From Sabellastarte sp. h YS-2021 (taxonomy: Eukaryota > Annelida > Polychaeta > Sabellida > Sabellidae), in contig OZ024933.1 in NCBI GenBank assembly GCA_964017235.1, positions 63,284,255 to 63,348,254 on the forward strand: a stretch of DNA of 64,000 nt, in the 5' to 3' direction. The position numbers and the translations under genes are program-made. The notes under the pieces are model-generated. The model made no database searches. It was not told the origin of the DNA and saw only the letters and a list, made by a program, of their open reading frames with translations. Shown here in pieces: positions 1-13,200 of the stretch (its first letter is position 1; each line of letters opens with the position of its first letter).

Positions 1-1217
1 TATCTTTGTTTGTGCTTTGAAGAAAGTCTCTGGTGTGATTATACAGCATTTCATAAAATTTTATGGTTGAGTTTTCTAAAAGCATCAACGACCACACATT
101 GCTGAAAGCTAATTTTAAATTCATAATATCTTCATACATGGATCTTGATCTAATTTTAAAGTCATTGAAGAAGCTACCAATGGCATGCACTGATGTATGG
201 ATTTCAAGAGATGTCACAAATGCACTAAGATTGGTCTTTGAGTTATTGGTATTAGATAAGTATTCTGAAGATGTTAGTGATAGGTTAAATATATCTTGCC
301 AGGTTGTTTGGACAACATCATCTAGAACCTCTGTCATGTCCTTTAGTGATCTCTTCATAATACTGTAGTACTCTATTGAAGTTCTGTTGGCAATCTGGAA
401 TTCTGCTATCCTTCTCCGTATCTCTTCCAGAGGCCTGTCTAAAACTCTTGTCTGGTAGGAAAACAGTCTGTAGTTAAACCTTCTGCCCCCTTTCAGAAAT
501 CTTTCTTCACCAATACGAAAGGCTGTTGTATTGAATAACCCTGTTTCAACAAACTGTTCCCCTGTTGCTTTGAGTAAATTAACACCTAATCTCAACCATT
601 GGATTCCCTCGAGCAGTGTTGTGTACTGTAGTTCTTGTTTATAGGCAAAATCTTGAAGCAGTGGTAGTGTAATATAAGTCATATCATATGTCCTATTTAA
701 GGTCAATCTGTATGTAAGTAATGGATCACCAGTCAGAAATGCTTGGTTTGTTTCATTTAAATACTCTTCTGCTCTGTCCAGTAACATAAATTTTGCTTTA
801 AACATGTCTCTTATTGGGAAATAGACCCATTCTCTGGTGGCATTATTACCTAAGTCAAACTTCCCTGCAGCTGAAGTAATGGTTCTGTTCAAAATCTGAG
901 CAAAGCCCATGAAGTCTGTAGTCACAAAGTGATAAGCTCTTTCATACTGCACCTCCCAGCCTCGTAGGAAGTCATGGTCAATGATATACTCGACAGCTTC
1001 GAGTCCCCTGTCCATATGAAAAGATATGCGATCTTGCAATCCATTGAATGACTCTTCCAGAGTAGCCAGAGCAGATATAAATGCTTGGCGTTCCGGCAAT
1101 AGCATGTTGGTAAGTTTTTGCACTGTGTCATTAAATGCAGTTATAAGTTTAGTGTCTTTATCTATGGTAGCTTTGTGTACTCGCTGTGACACCTCTCTGG
1201 CTGCAATGTACTTGTCT
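1..1217 (-). CDS. Gene A exon 9: long Cys-free insertion (runs off edge)
   Basis: The frame is open from the acceptor at 1220-1218 to the window edge (about 405 residues). It is clearly homologous to the 501-codon exon 9 of gene B, with many near-identical blocks such as GLEAVE-[YF][11 protein letters not shown] and [14 protein letters not shown]-type stretches. The predicted character is alpha-helical and extracellular, with many N-x-S/T sequons and no cysteine in the visible part. No known domain was recognised. It sits between the CPVPC palm segment and the pre-TM2 segment. Confidence 0.9.
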
Positions 1218-4200
1218 CTGACAAATATTAAATAAAATTTATTTGTTCATTAGGTACAATGATACATATAGAAGTACACAAATATAGAATATAAAATAGA
1301 ACAAACATATTCAATAACAAGATTTTAAATATAGCCAAACACAACCATGCAAAGCATTTAGATTGATTTCACCAAAATTGGTAGATACAAGTTTGTGTGC
1401 ATGATGCATTAGACATGCCTTTATTAGCTGCCTTTATTGCTGACAACTTAATTATCACACTGCAACAGCAAGGTTACACTATCACACACAGACATTAGGG
1501 AAATTAAAGTTGTATAATTGTGTCTGTACACCTAGATAACATTAAAACATTAACATTAAAACTTATGACATACACTCTAGCAGTTGTAAGTGTATATGGG
1601 ATTTAGGTATGCATGGAACCAGGTTTGAGGTTAAGTATTACACCAAACTAGAACCAAACTAGAACCAAACTATATGTATAATATATATATATATATCATG
1701 GTAGAAAGTCCAATCTGGTAGAATTTCAAACCAACAGCATCCAACAACCAACCAAGTGGAAACATCAATCAGTGAGATTTGGGCAGGTCCACCAGCCATA
1801 TGGTGTTAATCTTCTTAAATAGAAAAAAGCACCCAACAAGAGTCAGGCAACAACCCAGGCAACAAAACCCTGAAGGCCAAACAAGTGGGAACCAGCATCA
1901 ATCAGCAGTGGCTAAAGGTCAGCAGTAAAGAGCATCCGGTGAAGTCAGGCACCCACAGAAGCCACTAAGCCACTAAGATAGGCTAGTATTTCTCAGTCAA
2001 GTAATCTGAAGCATAATCAGTTCATGTACCAGTGACCCAAAATCAGGGGAGGGGCCAAAATATGTGGGAAATTTTTATGTTAACTCTGTGAGGTTCAAAG
2101 TCAAAGTGACAGCGTGACCCTAGAGTGACAAGGACAGCAACTCAGAGGCCCAGTAAAAATTGGGTTCAAAATAGTTATGTCATTTAAGTATGATACAATA
2201 CAATCAAAATCTTTAAAGTTGTCTACAAAGCAATGAGCCCTCAACTGGACCACAGGCCGGTCATGTTGGGTTGGTAATACACAAAAACATCTACAAAGGG
2301 ATCCTTAGCCTATTGGTTAAGTACCAGCTCCAGGTCCCCCTCTCACAGAAGTCATTTTAAAACTTGAGCTCTAGCGAGGCTCGAGCTTCTAGAGATCACT
2401 TTTTTCTATATATATATTTTTTTGTGTCCAGGCTTTCATGAATTGTGGCATACACCGATGAGTAACTGTCTCAACCGTGAAGTTAAGCTGCAATGGGCTA
2501 CGTTAGTTCTTGGATGGGTGACTGCCTCAGTGCACTACTTGTGTCTCTGATGGCTTTGTGGCTCACGCCAGTATACTGAAACCCCCTTCAGCCTTGCTTT
2601 TTTCTTGTGAAGCATATACATCCTGGTAACACTTTACTGGTATTTTGCTACATAATTCACTCTTAGGACATTTTTAGTGTTTCCTGTACAACCAGTTCAG
2701 ATTCAACATCTTTTCTGGTAATTATTTACTGCATTCAATCACTGGTCATTCAATCATAAATCTGATGTATTGTTTTTCACCTTTGGACCATTTTTCGCAG
2801 ACTGGCGATATTCTGGAACCTAATCACGCGCCTGCATTTGCCAATAGGCCTACTCTGCTCGATAAGCTGATTACGTTACTGGCAGGTTCTGGTCAGGGAT
2901 CAGAAGAGGATGTAGACTAAGAGACTGAAGTCCAGAAAAAAAATGTATGAAACCTTTGATATGTTGCTGTTTGAGGAACAGTTTCACAGGGCAATAGACA
3001 AGGGAGTCTGTTTTTACGGTTGGTCACATATTCCTAACCAGGAATATACATTCCAACTCCATCAACCCTTTAACCGGGGAAAAAATATCATAACTGAAGC
3101 TATGAACCTTATGACAGAAGTAGTTGAACATGGCTCCACTCGTACTATTGAAGATCTTGCTAGGTTTGAAAACCAGGCAGTTGGTTTTCAACCCTGCATA
3201 GCATATCACTAAGCAACTCTTCTCTGACACTAACTTTCGCACATAGAAGCCATCACAAGACAATAAATCTTCCCTTTACTTGCTGCCAGGGTCGATTGGA
3301 GGAAAATGAAAACGTCCTGGTTCATGTGGCTCCTCACAGCCTGCTAGGGGTGCAAATCATTCAAATAACAATTACAGTGCCTTAGGCTGTGTCAAACTTC
3401 TGGAGACTCACACCTTCAAGTGCACTTGTTGCAGTTGGTAGTCCTTATGTTTATGATGTAGCAAACCCCTACATATCTGGTCATTTGAAAGTGTGCTACC
3501 AAGAAAGAAAGAAAGATGTAAGATATATAATTTTGTGAAATTTTTTTTCTTTGTATTGTGTTTCCGCCTAAATGTCACATGTTGGCTGCAGGCTGCAAAT
3601 ACCCAGGAATACCTAACACTGGTTAGATACAACCAAAGCATGGTCTCACTTCTAAGGGGGCTGCATCTCTCCTTTCTAGTCAAAGTCCCTCTGGCAGACA
3701 ACTTTCCTCCAGAGTGACTATGGTATTCTCATCAGAACTTTCCTGCTCCAGGCATTGCCTTCTATTGTCTTCTTGCCTTCTTTCATCTATTAAAACCAGT
3801 TTGTTCAGAATAACAGCTCATGTATCTGATAGGTGTACTGACTGCCACTGAGAAGAAGTGTCCCCAGGTCGTCTTCACATAAAACCAGTCCAGTGGCAAC
3901 TGAAAAAGTAGTTAGTAATCCACCTCAAGCAAGTCTTCATCTTCCTATATTGTCAATGCAACCTATCAATAGGGGTGTTCAAAGCCACCAAAAAAGATGG
4001 CAGGCCCTAAGTTTGGACAAAAGAATCCCTGTTGTCAAGATTAGTTCATTCAGCACAGCAACTTACATCTCGCATAGGTCTTCTGTTAGCAAAAACCTCA
4101 AACGCTGACAACCCTGTATCCGGATCTCGAACCTCAAATCCTTGGTTGTGTATCTGCAGAAGCTAGATTTGGACCCCAAGCAAGTCTTCGACTTCAGTTG

Positions 4201-7200
4201 CAGAGAAGCAAATGACCTTAGCCCATTTCTTAGAAAGGAAAGAGCATCTTCTTGTCTCATACAAGAAGAACTTACGTATGCATATTTCTCCTTCAACCAT
4301 TTCTTGGATCAAGCAAAGTGGTCCTGTGTTACCAACACTGTGGTCAGGTGTCAAGTTAAAGCTCATGACATTAGAGCTTTTGCTGTTTCTAAGGCTTTCC
4401 AAAGGGGAGTCTCCTTAGAACAGATTCTCTCAGCCTGTCACTGGAAGTCAAACAACACACACAAGTTTTGTTTAAAGGATGTGGCTTGGGCTAATTTTGA
4501 ACCTTTTCACCTGGGTCTAGGGATGGGGCCACGGTGGCAGAGTGGTAACACTCTCGCCTCCCACCTCTGAGGCCGAGGTTCGATCCCTGTCATGGCCTCA
4601 AGTGGGAAAGCTGGTAGTTGCTTGCCGTTGGTTGGCAGTTTACAGTACAGAACCCTAGCAAACTTAATGTATTGGTTTCCTCTGCCCTTCCAACTACCCG
4701 TCGTGATATGACCTGTACAGTCAGTGTTGAAATCGATGTAAAACCCCAAATAAATCAAAATAAACCTGGGTCCAGGAGTTGTTTCCCAGAAAAGATGCAC
4801 ATAATGCCGACTATTTTTTTCAAGTGAATGTCTTTTAGTGTATTAAATTCTGTTATGGTTTGGAGGTTTTCCTAAAGTTTAAGACCTTTTTCGATAGGGT
4901 TTTAATCTTCTTATAGATCCCTTTGACTGAGTGCTGGTACTACAGGGTTTCAGATCCACCTTCCTTTCTAACTCACTATCATCCACTTGTCTCGAATTCC
5001 TGAGAATAAATTCTTTACCCCCTTCCCCACTCTCAGAGGAGAAAAGGGGGCTGCTTCGGTCCAGAAGTCAGTTAACTGGTTATGCCAGAGACCTTAGAAT
5101 ATCTGGAGTGCATTTTTAATTGGAGTTCTGTTTAAAAGTTACCTAATAAGTAGCTGACCATCCAATGGGTAGTTATTCTAGCTAATGGCTATTGGATACG
5201 ATATATTAACACAATATAATAGAAAATTTTGATTAGTAAATTAATTTTATAAGTTAATATCATACCTAACAGAAAGGGGATTCCGACCCTTCCACCCATG
5301 AATGCTCACCATTCTCAGGATCTTCCACTTACAGGGTGTAATGAAAAAAACGAAGCGATGTCATAGCCACTTGGCGAGGATGAGGATATTAATCACCTAG
5401 CGAATGGATGAGATTAGTGCTGTAAATCGCTTCGACATTGCATGGTAGATTTTTCTTCCATTTTTCTTGACCAATAATTGCACCATAATATTGATTTTGC
5501 TTACCCCACTGTTGGTCATTATATTATAAAACACTTTCTGATATGAAGTACATAGGTTTCTATTATTTTGGGATCTGCCAAAAGCACTAACTTCCTGCAA
5601 ATATGGCGGTAGATATAAACAAACCCAGAATTCATGTTCTGTCCATTTGTTAAAGAAAAGTACCTAACATGTTCTAAAAATTGGTGGCTATTGAGATACA
5701 TCAGGGAAGGCAAGTTTTTAAGCTGAATAATTGATTGCTGGAAATTGTCAGTGACCTACTGTCATGTACCCTGATACCGAAGATTAATTAAACACATCAA
5801 CCCATTAAAAGGGACACCGCTGGTCCATTTAGAGTAGAACCCTGGATGTCCTTTTTTGATGTTTGGCGATACCGACTTGTTCTGGACTATAAGCTGCTGA
5901 CTGTTAGGTAAGATATTAACTTTTAAAATTTAATTTACTACTAAAAATTGTCCGTTTGAGGTGATTTAAACATCACTAATTTCCAAACCCAGGCAATATA
6001 TTTACCAAAGATCAAATTACATTACATGGTGATCATTCTGCCAAAGGTTGTATGCCACCAGAGAACAGACGTGACTTAATGACCATAAAACACCATGACC
6101 ACCATTTTACCAAAGAGATTATGCACATAGTAAACATACATAAAGGAAATTAAAAGCTATTTAGCATTGTAGCCATTATTCTACCGAATTATCACTCTTG
6201 TGAACAAACACCTTACTTGAATCTGTAGCTGTTGTTGCCATTCAAAAGTGTGTCCACATCAAAGTTTGAAGAAGATGCAAATGAGACACTTGGCTCATAC
6301 AGGAGACTATGACAGGGTACAGGGCAGTAGCAGTCCTTAACACCGCTGAAGGTGGCTGAAAAAAACCTGGTTACAAATCATCAAGCTATATCCAATTATC
6401 TTGGCATGGGACATGTATAATACCGATATAGTTAGCATATTACTAGTATATAGATGTACTCACAAGTTCCTTTTCTTTTACCAAATAGCATACAGTTGCA
6501 AATACCTTTTTTGTAATAAAATTTCGTGAAACATTTCGGGGTAAAATACAAACATGGGAGTTATGACCTAATATAAGATTGAAGGGAACTGATGGGAAAA
6601 GTGACCATCAAATCCAAAGAGAATAATTTTTACGATGGAATATATTAGCACTATTAAGGCGTTTCATATATATATTATTCTTCATGTGGTTTGTAGCCAT
6701 GTACATTTCCTGTTTTTTTTGGCATACCAATAAATAAATAGCAATATTCTCCAAGGTAGTTAGCTTATTGAAAGATGGGACCAATTGTCTGGAAAGTTAT
6801 TTTACCTGCTACACTGTTGTTTGGTGAACACGTGTTAACTATGACAATGTTTAATATGTACAAGAAATACCACAAAAGACAATGATTGTAAAACAAATTG
6901 TTGTGACATAGTCTGCTGCACTGTTAGGGGAAATTAAATATATTAAGCAAGCTGATGCATCAATTAGGGATCTCTATCATTTTAAAAAGTAAAAACCTAT
7001 TTATTAAAATGTTCGGTTGTCGACGTATCATCCTTTTTGTAACTGTTGATGTATCATGTGAATAAATAGAGATAATTTCCATATTTAATGTACTGACTTA
7101 TTATCTAGATAGCTAAAAAAATAAGTTGTCTCTATTAATTGATAAATGTTGATGTCATTATTTGTAAAAAAAAAGTCGGTGTGGTCCCACTACTCTTCCC

Positions 7201-10200
7201 TAAAAAGGGTGATATTCACAAAAAATTCCAATCTCAAAGATAATCCATAAATCTTAAACATAGAGAATCTGTTCTAAGGGATAATTTAGGAGATTAAACT
7301 CAAATTCAAATTTGGAAGGGTTTCACTTGAGAACACAATTTTTGAGTTTGAGATTTTTTATGTATGCCAACCCAGGAATTAGGTTTGAAGTCTGTTATTT
7401 AAATATCTGGCACAAACAGGGGGCGGGATTTGTTTTGGTTTACATGCTGTAAAGCAATCAGATACACGAGTAGTGCACTAGAGTACAAGGGCGTAACTTA
7501 TGTATAAGCATGTATGCTTAAAAATAGATCATGCTTAAAGACTATTATTATATATCATAATTACAAGAAAACCTTATTTTACAAAGGAAATAACATAAAA
7601 TAATGGTTTTGGTTGTGTTGATCAAACATTATTTAAACGTCATACAGCTCTCGTTAAGAGAACGTATCAAAATGATAAAATGAAAACATAATATACATGC
7701 TCATGTACAAGACAAGTTTGAACTATAATTATACTTTAGACATTGTTTACAATACATTGCCATACTTGACACAGACCACTCTCGCACGAAGTATGTACAC
7801 CATGCTTAATGCAAAATCTGTATGTTGCCAACTCAAAAAGTCTCTTTATTGATGTCTGGGATATTGAGATAAGTTCCTAAGAATGTAATACATACCTAAG
7901 GCAGGAAGCATACATGTTTCATATGTCCCCATATCACAAACAGCTGGGAAACCTACACAAAAGAATTACAGAAACCATATCAAGCAACTCTTGCTTCTTA
8001 TTTAGAAATATTTTATTGAAAATTTCAACATAATTTATTGTATTTACTGTGTTTTTAATGTATGAACAGAGTAGTTTAACAATAACTAGCATGTTTTTTA
8101 TATAAAACAAAGAAACAGTTATTCAAAGATGACAGAGGTTACCATGACGAGGTGAAAGTTTATGGCTTATTGAGATTCAACATGTTATTGGAGCCTGGAT
8201 GTATAGGGGGTGGTATGCTGACGTGCAGATTTAATATCTGACATGAGTTGGTGATTCTTTTCTAAAATTTCATATTTCAATGGGGAATTCCACGCGTCAT
8301 TGTTTAGAAAACCAAACTTAATGACGTGCATATTACATTACAGGACAGCCTCTCCTACAATATCAGATGTAGTCACCCTGATTGTTCTCCTTTTTTGTCT
8401 TAACTCTACAAGTCAGTCAAGCAGTTTGGCCATAATTTTGCCCATTATGCTCCCAAAATTTGGAATAAACTTCCAGATAATGTATGCAGTTTAACATTTA
8501 TCGCCTCCTTCTGGAAAATGCTCAAACCTACCTGTTTGCAACGTCCTATTTGCCACAGAATTCACGTCACACCTATACCTTGTTTGGTAAGACCTGTGCC
8601 CACGCCCCCTACTTTAGAGCCAGTCACGATATATTTTAGGGGGTAGGTGGGTATGTGGGCGTTTGTGATACTGGATCAAAGTATCACAATATCAAGCATG
8701 TTTAATATTTCTGAGACTTGGTCAGCAACCCACTGGACTCCTTTTTGTCGGCCACATCAAAGGTTCAACCTGTCACATACCCGTTTGCCGCCAAGCTTTT
8801 TGTTGGGATCAAGCTGGAATGCCAGCAATTTGGAAAAATCTTGAGTGTAGTTGTGACATCATTTTGTCTCTCATGAAAGATCAGCATTCTAATGCAATTT
8901 CTGTTAATACATATATTCAGTTTCCCTGACCAATAAGTTGGTATGTAGAGATTAATATGATTCTATTTCTTTTATTTGGCGTAACTCGAAACAGACAGGC
9001 CAGAACAAAGGTCGAAATGTAGATTATTGCAATTTCTGTCAGTGGTGACCTTGGTCTCAACTCAATAAAACATGCAAAGGTGCAAAAATCTGTCATTAGT
9101 CCTCTGTGAACCATGATAACTGTCTTAAACACATCTAGTCACCCTTGGGTTGGGTTGTTAAATCATGAGTTAAGAATACACAGCCATAATACCGGTCTCT
9201 AGTCTGCCATTTTCCCTTCAAGATCTGTCTTCAAAGTTTGAATTTCCCACACAAAATAACATAAAAATCTGCCGTACGTGAAAGTCTCTGTGACTGGCCA
9301 CAAAGGATGGGCCTTGGCAACCTTGGCACTTTAGCCATACTGAACTGAGTCCATATTCATAGGCGGTATAGGATTTAAAGGCACCGCAAGATTATTTTCT
9401 TTTAAACCATTCTGGCACAAATTATTTAACCAAATCATGTTATAATAATGGTTCTTCGGTGTATTTCAATGCAGATACTTTTTAATTCACTTGTCTAAAA
9501 ACGTTGCTATATATATTGTATTCAGACATTGCTTAATCTACTGTATGCCTTTTCTGCCATTAACTTACTTTGCCACTCAGATAATAGTCCCTCTTCATTC
9601 TAAAATACACAGCCATAATTGAAATTAGTTGTGAGGCTTGGAAGTTGCCATAAGAAAGAACTTAACTTGACAGGATAAATATATCCTAAAAACCATCCAG
9701 GATTTAGGAGAAAATGTCCATGTACAGGAAATTAGGGCAGGGTTTATTGATCTGCATCTGAATTCCATCCATTGTGTCCTCCATACTATATCTATAGTAA
9801 ACAATCAGATCTTCTATCGGCATCCAGATCCGGGATCAGTGTGTTTGCCCAATTAGAGCCAATTACTTCATGGCCTATCCAACATTTCAGGATAGGAAAT
9901 CTCAAGTTATTGTTTCAATTACATGGAAGTGCTGTCGGATACTTGTCCCTGACTCTTGGTTGTCACAACAAATAAAGATGAATAATATGATGAGATTGGT
10001 GAAATTTACTCACTCAATGTATTACGGGCTTTATTTGTTAATGCAAAAGTCACATAGTTGAGTGTGTGCTAAAATCTATCAGCGAAGCTATAATTTTGGC
10101 GATATATCCGTTTCATTTTTAAGATCTTATTGCAAGATCTCCCTGACTTGGAAATATGGAGACTGCTATAACTTATTCTTTTGAAAATGTGTGGGAAAAC

Positions 10201-13200
10201 TGACAAAACCATGTGGATTGTCCTGAGTGAAAATGACTGACACGTTCCCGACTGCTATGACTCATGAAGATGACTGGTGACATAATGACATAAACTACTT
10301 TTGTGCAGCACACCAGGGTGTCAGTCCTCTTCACAAGGCAGTATTGGTTTAAAGTTCTGAACTCACTAGTTTGGTGGTCTGTTTGGTTTACTTGACCTCT
10401 TGTGTCACAATTTTTGGTTTCTCTGAAATTTTGCTCAGTTTCCAGGGGCAACGTGTAACAACTTTACTCTATTGGCTATATATCCTCTTGATCCCTAGTA
10501 TTTCCAGGTATTTTATATCAGTTTGAATTTGATACTTGAAGGATGAAGATGGAAAACCTTTATTCAGTTGGTTATTCGGTTATTCTGAGGGTTATTCAGC
10601 TCGGGGGTCGAGACCCCTTTCTCTCCTGCAGGGGGAGGGGGGGGGGGGGGCTTAAGTGTGACCTAAAATTCCAAATCTCCCTTTCTGCTTGGGTTCAATA
10701 TCAACTCTGAGGTCATCTTGATGATATTCATTTTCTGTGTGTTACAAGAGTGGCACTGGTTAAACATGTAAAGTAATCAAAATATTCCTCGATTTGTAAA
10801 TATCTTGGCTGTTCTACCAAAAGTAATAATATCTCATGCAGCCTTATCGGTATACGTAAGATAAATATTTGCTATATACACTAACTAAAGGCTTTTTATA
10901 TTTATAATTTTAGTTGATCTGTACATTAGTATTAGTATTGCATTACTTTACATTCATATTATATTTACATAATAATAAATGATACCCGCAAGTGTAATTT
11001 TCTGTCTTGGGAGTTGGGGACTAAAAGTGTAACACCCTAATGGGGGTGTTCCACTGGAACCGACCCTGTAACCCACTCTACAACTCTAGGGTCAGTTGCA
11101 AAAGTAGGAGAATCAGGGATGAAAACTACAAAAAAAGCATGCAAAAATGCTGGGTTGGTTACACATACCAGCTTGTCTGGATTCAGATCCCAACCTGTCA
11201 TGGGGTCGGGACCATATTCTTCGCTACAAGATGGGAAAGTACCACAACAAGTCGACTTGAGTATTTTCCTGACCCAACCCGACTGGACTGATTAAATCCT
11301 GGAGTTGGGATCCAGAGTCGGGACTGATTCAACACATCCAGCCAGCTACACATCCAAGAGACTTTCTACATAAGCTGAGGGTACCTTTGGTTTTTTTATA
11401 GAGTTTAATATTTTGATTTGCATCATGATTGGTAGACAGAGAAGGACACATCTGAACCCAGCACCACTACCTACCCTACAACTAGGACAACTACAACAGC
11501 CCCAGCCAGCCCCCAGGAGAAGAAGAAAGCCACCAAACTCCTGGGTCATGGCCTGGATACTTTAAAGACAAAAAGGATGCTACAGCAACCTGCTAGCCGA
11601 TTTAATACACACTGATATCCCAGGATACCAGAATTTTGTCAGGATGGCACCTGCGTTTTTTACCTAATTGAAGAATGCATACACCACCAAATCAAGAAGT
11701 CAGTCATCGATTTTAGGAAGCCCTTAGAAGTTGAACTGAAACTGGCAATAACGCTGAGACACTTAACAACAGGAGAGACCTACACCTCCTTGCAGTATCA
11801 CTGGCTGGTTGGCCATGCCACCATCTGTAAATCCACCAGGTCTGACGAGCCATCCTTGCTGAATTTCAGGACGAATATTTGTACTGCCCTAAAAACCCTG
11901 ATGAGTGGAAAAGGGTGGAGTAGAAGTTCAGAACCAGATGGAATGCCCCCCAATGCTGTAGGGGCAATAGACAGGAAGCATATCATCATGAAGAAGCCAA
12001 AGAAATCAGGCAGTGAGAATTACAATTACAAGGGCTTCTTTATCTTGGTGCTCCTAGCCCTGGCCGACACAGAATACAGATTCATGGGGGTAGACTGCGG
12101 GTCAACTGGTTCTTGCTCAGATGCATAGATTTCAAGAGAGAAGGAGGGAGAAGATCGAGGACAGCGGCTTGGGGCTTCCGGCAAGTGAACCGCTGGGGAC
12201 AGAGTGCCAGATTTGCACTATTTCTTGCTGGTTGATGACCCCTTTGCCTTGATGCCTTGGATGGTGAAACCCCACATCAGAAGACAACTCACAAGGGAAA
12301 AAAAGAATAGGCAACTACAGGATGTCCAGAGGCAGGAGGGTGGTTGAAAACGTCTTTGAGATCTTAGTGAGCCAGTTCAGGGTGCTACTGGGCACCATGG
12401 AGCAAAGGCTAACGGTTGTCAGAGACATTGTGTTTATGTGTGTGGTGTTGCACAACATGCTGAGGACACACAAGGGAGGAGCAGACAGGGTACTAACCCC
12501 AGCAAATGATGTAGCAGCCCTACAAAACGAACAGGCAGTGTATGTGCCTAATGAGAATTACAGGAATCCTCCGAGGGGGGCCAAACTTCACCGAGAATTA
12601 CTGAAAGACTAATTCAATCACATGGGGGCATGACAAGAGGACAGAGTCTGAGATGTGTCAACCAACAACCCTTGGGACAGAATCAGTCCTTTTCACACAA
12701 CTCAATTATTCCAAGAATTTTTATTTAAGCTGGTGTTGCTCAAATTTACAACAAATTTTCAAGCAAAATCCAATCCATTTCCAACAAGTTTCAAATTTTT
12801 TTCAAACCAAATCATAAGTCCCCTGTTTAAAACATTGAACCCAAGTTATGTAAAAATGACCCCCCATAAATGTTAAAATTTGTAAACCTTTAATTTTTAA
12901 AAAGAATTATTTTCTTGCAAATTTGCAAGATATTTTAAAATTTAAAATTAAGCCAAATCAGCCAAAACTAAAAAGTTTCTCAAAGGGTCAAAGGTCACAA
13001 GATCGAATCCAAAGGTCAAAATCCAAACGTCAGGTCTTCTTTAAAATCGAAATATTTTTTTTAATTTTTTATTTTTGGGGATGGACAAAATTTTATTGCA
13101 TTTGCCCCATTTTTTGCCAAAGTTTTGTTTAAGTTCTGCATCAATTTTTGAAATTATTTTTTAAAGTTATTAAATTCTTTTAAAAGTTTTTTTAACTTCA

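Larger units (their letters stand above)
1218..6216 (-). other. Gene A intron 8
   Basis: About 5.0 kb. It holds a TA microsatellite near 1677-1697, a 5S rRNA-like sequence near 2441-2557, decayed DIRS-like coding remnants (up to about 4815) and a SINE. The rest (1218-2280, 4830-6216) is AT-rich with nothing recognised. Confidence 0.75.

Noticed and set aside
63-368. Plus-strand open frame, with a counterpart at 60767-60997
   Set aside because: Both are antisense to exon 9 of the channel genes. The resemblance reflects homology of the exons on the other strand.
2281-2330. A-box-like string TTAGCCTATTGGTTAAG
   Set aside because: No B box at the right distance and no other support.
2441-2557. 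Functional 5S rRNA gene
   Set aside because: The 5' and 3' arms and the loop regions are too diverged; only the internal promoter boxes are well conserved.
2943-3212. 89-codon frame as a DIRS Gag
   Set aside because: The position would fit, but no motif could be recognised.
4525-4600. Functional tRNA gene
   Set aside because: The acceptor and anticodon arms do not pair properly, a SINE body follows, and there is a target duplication; same for 46150-46223.
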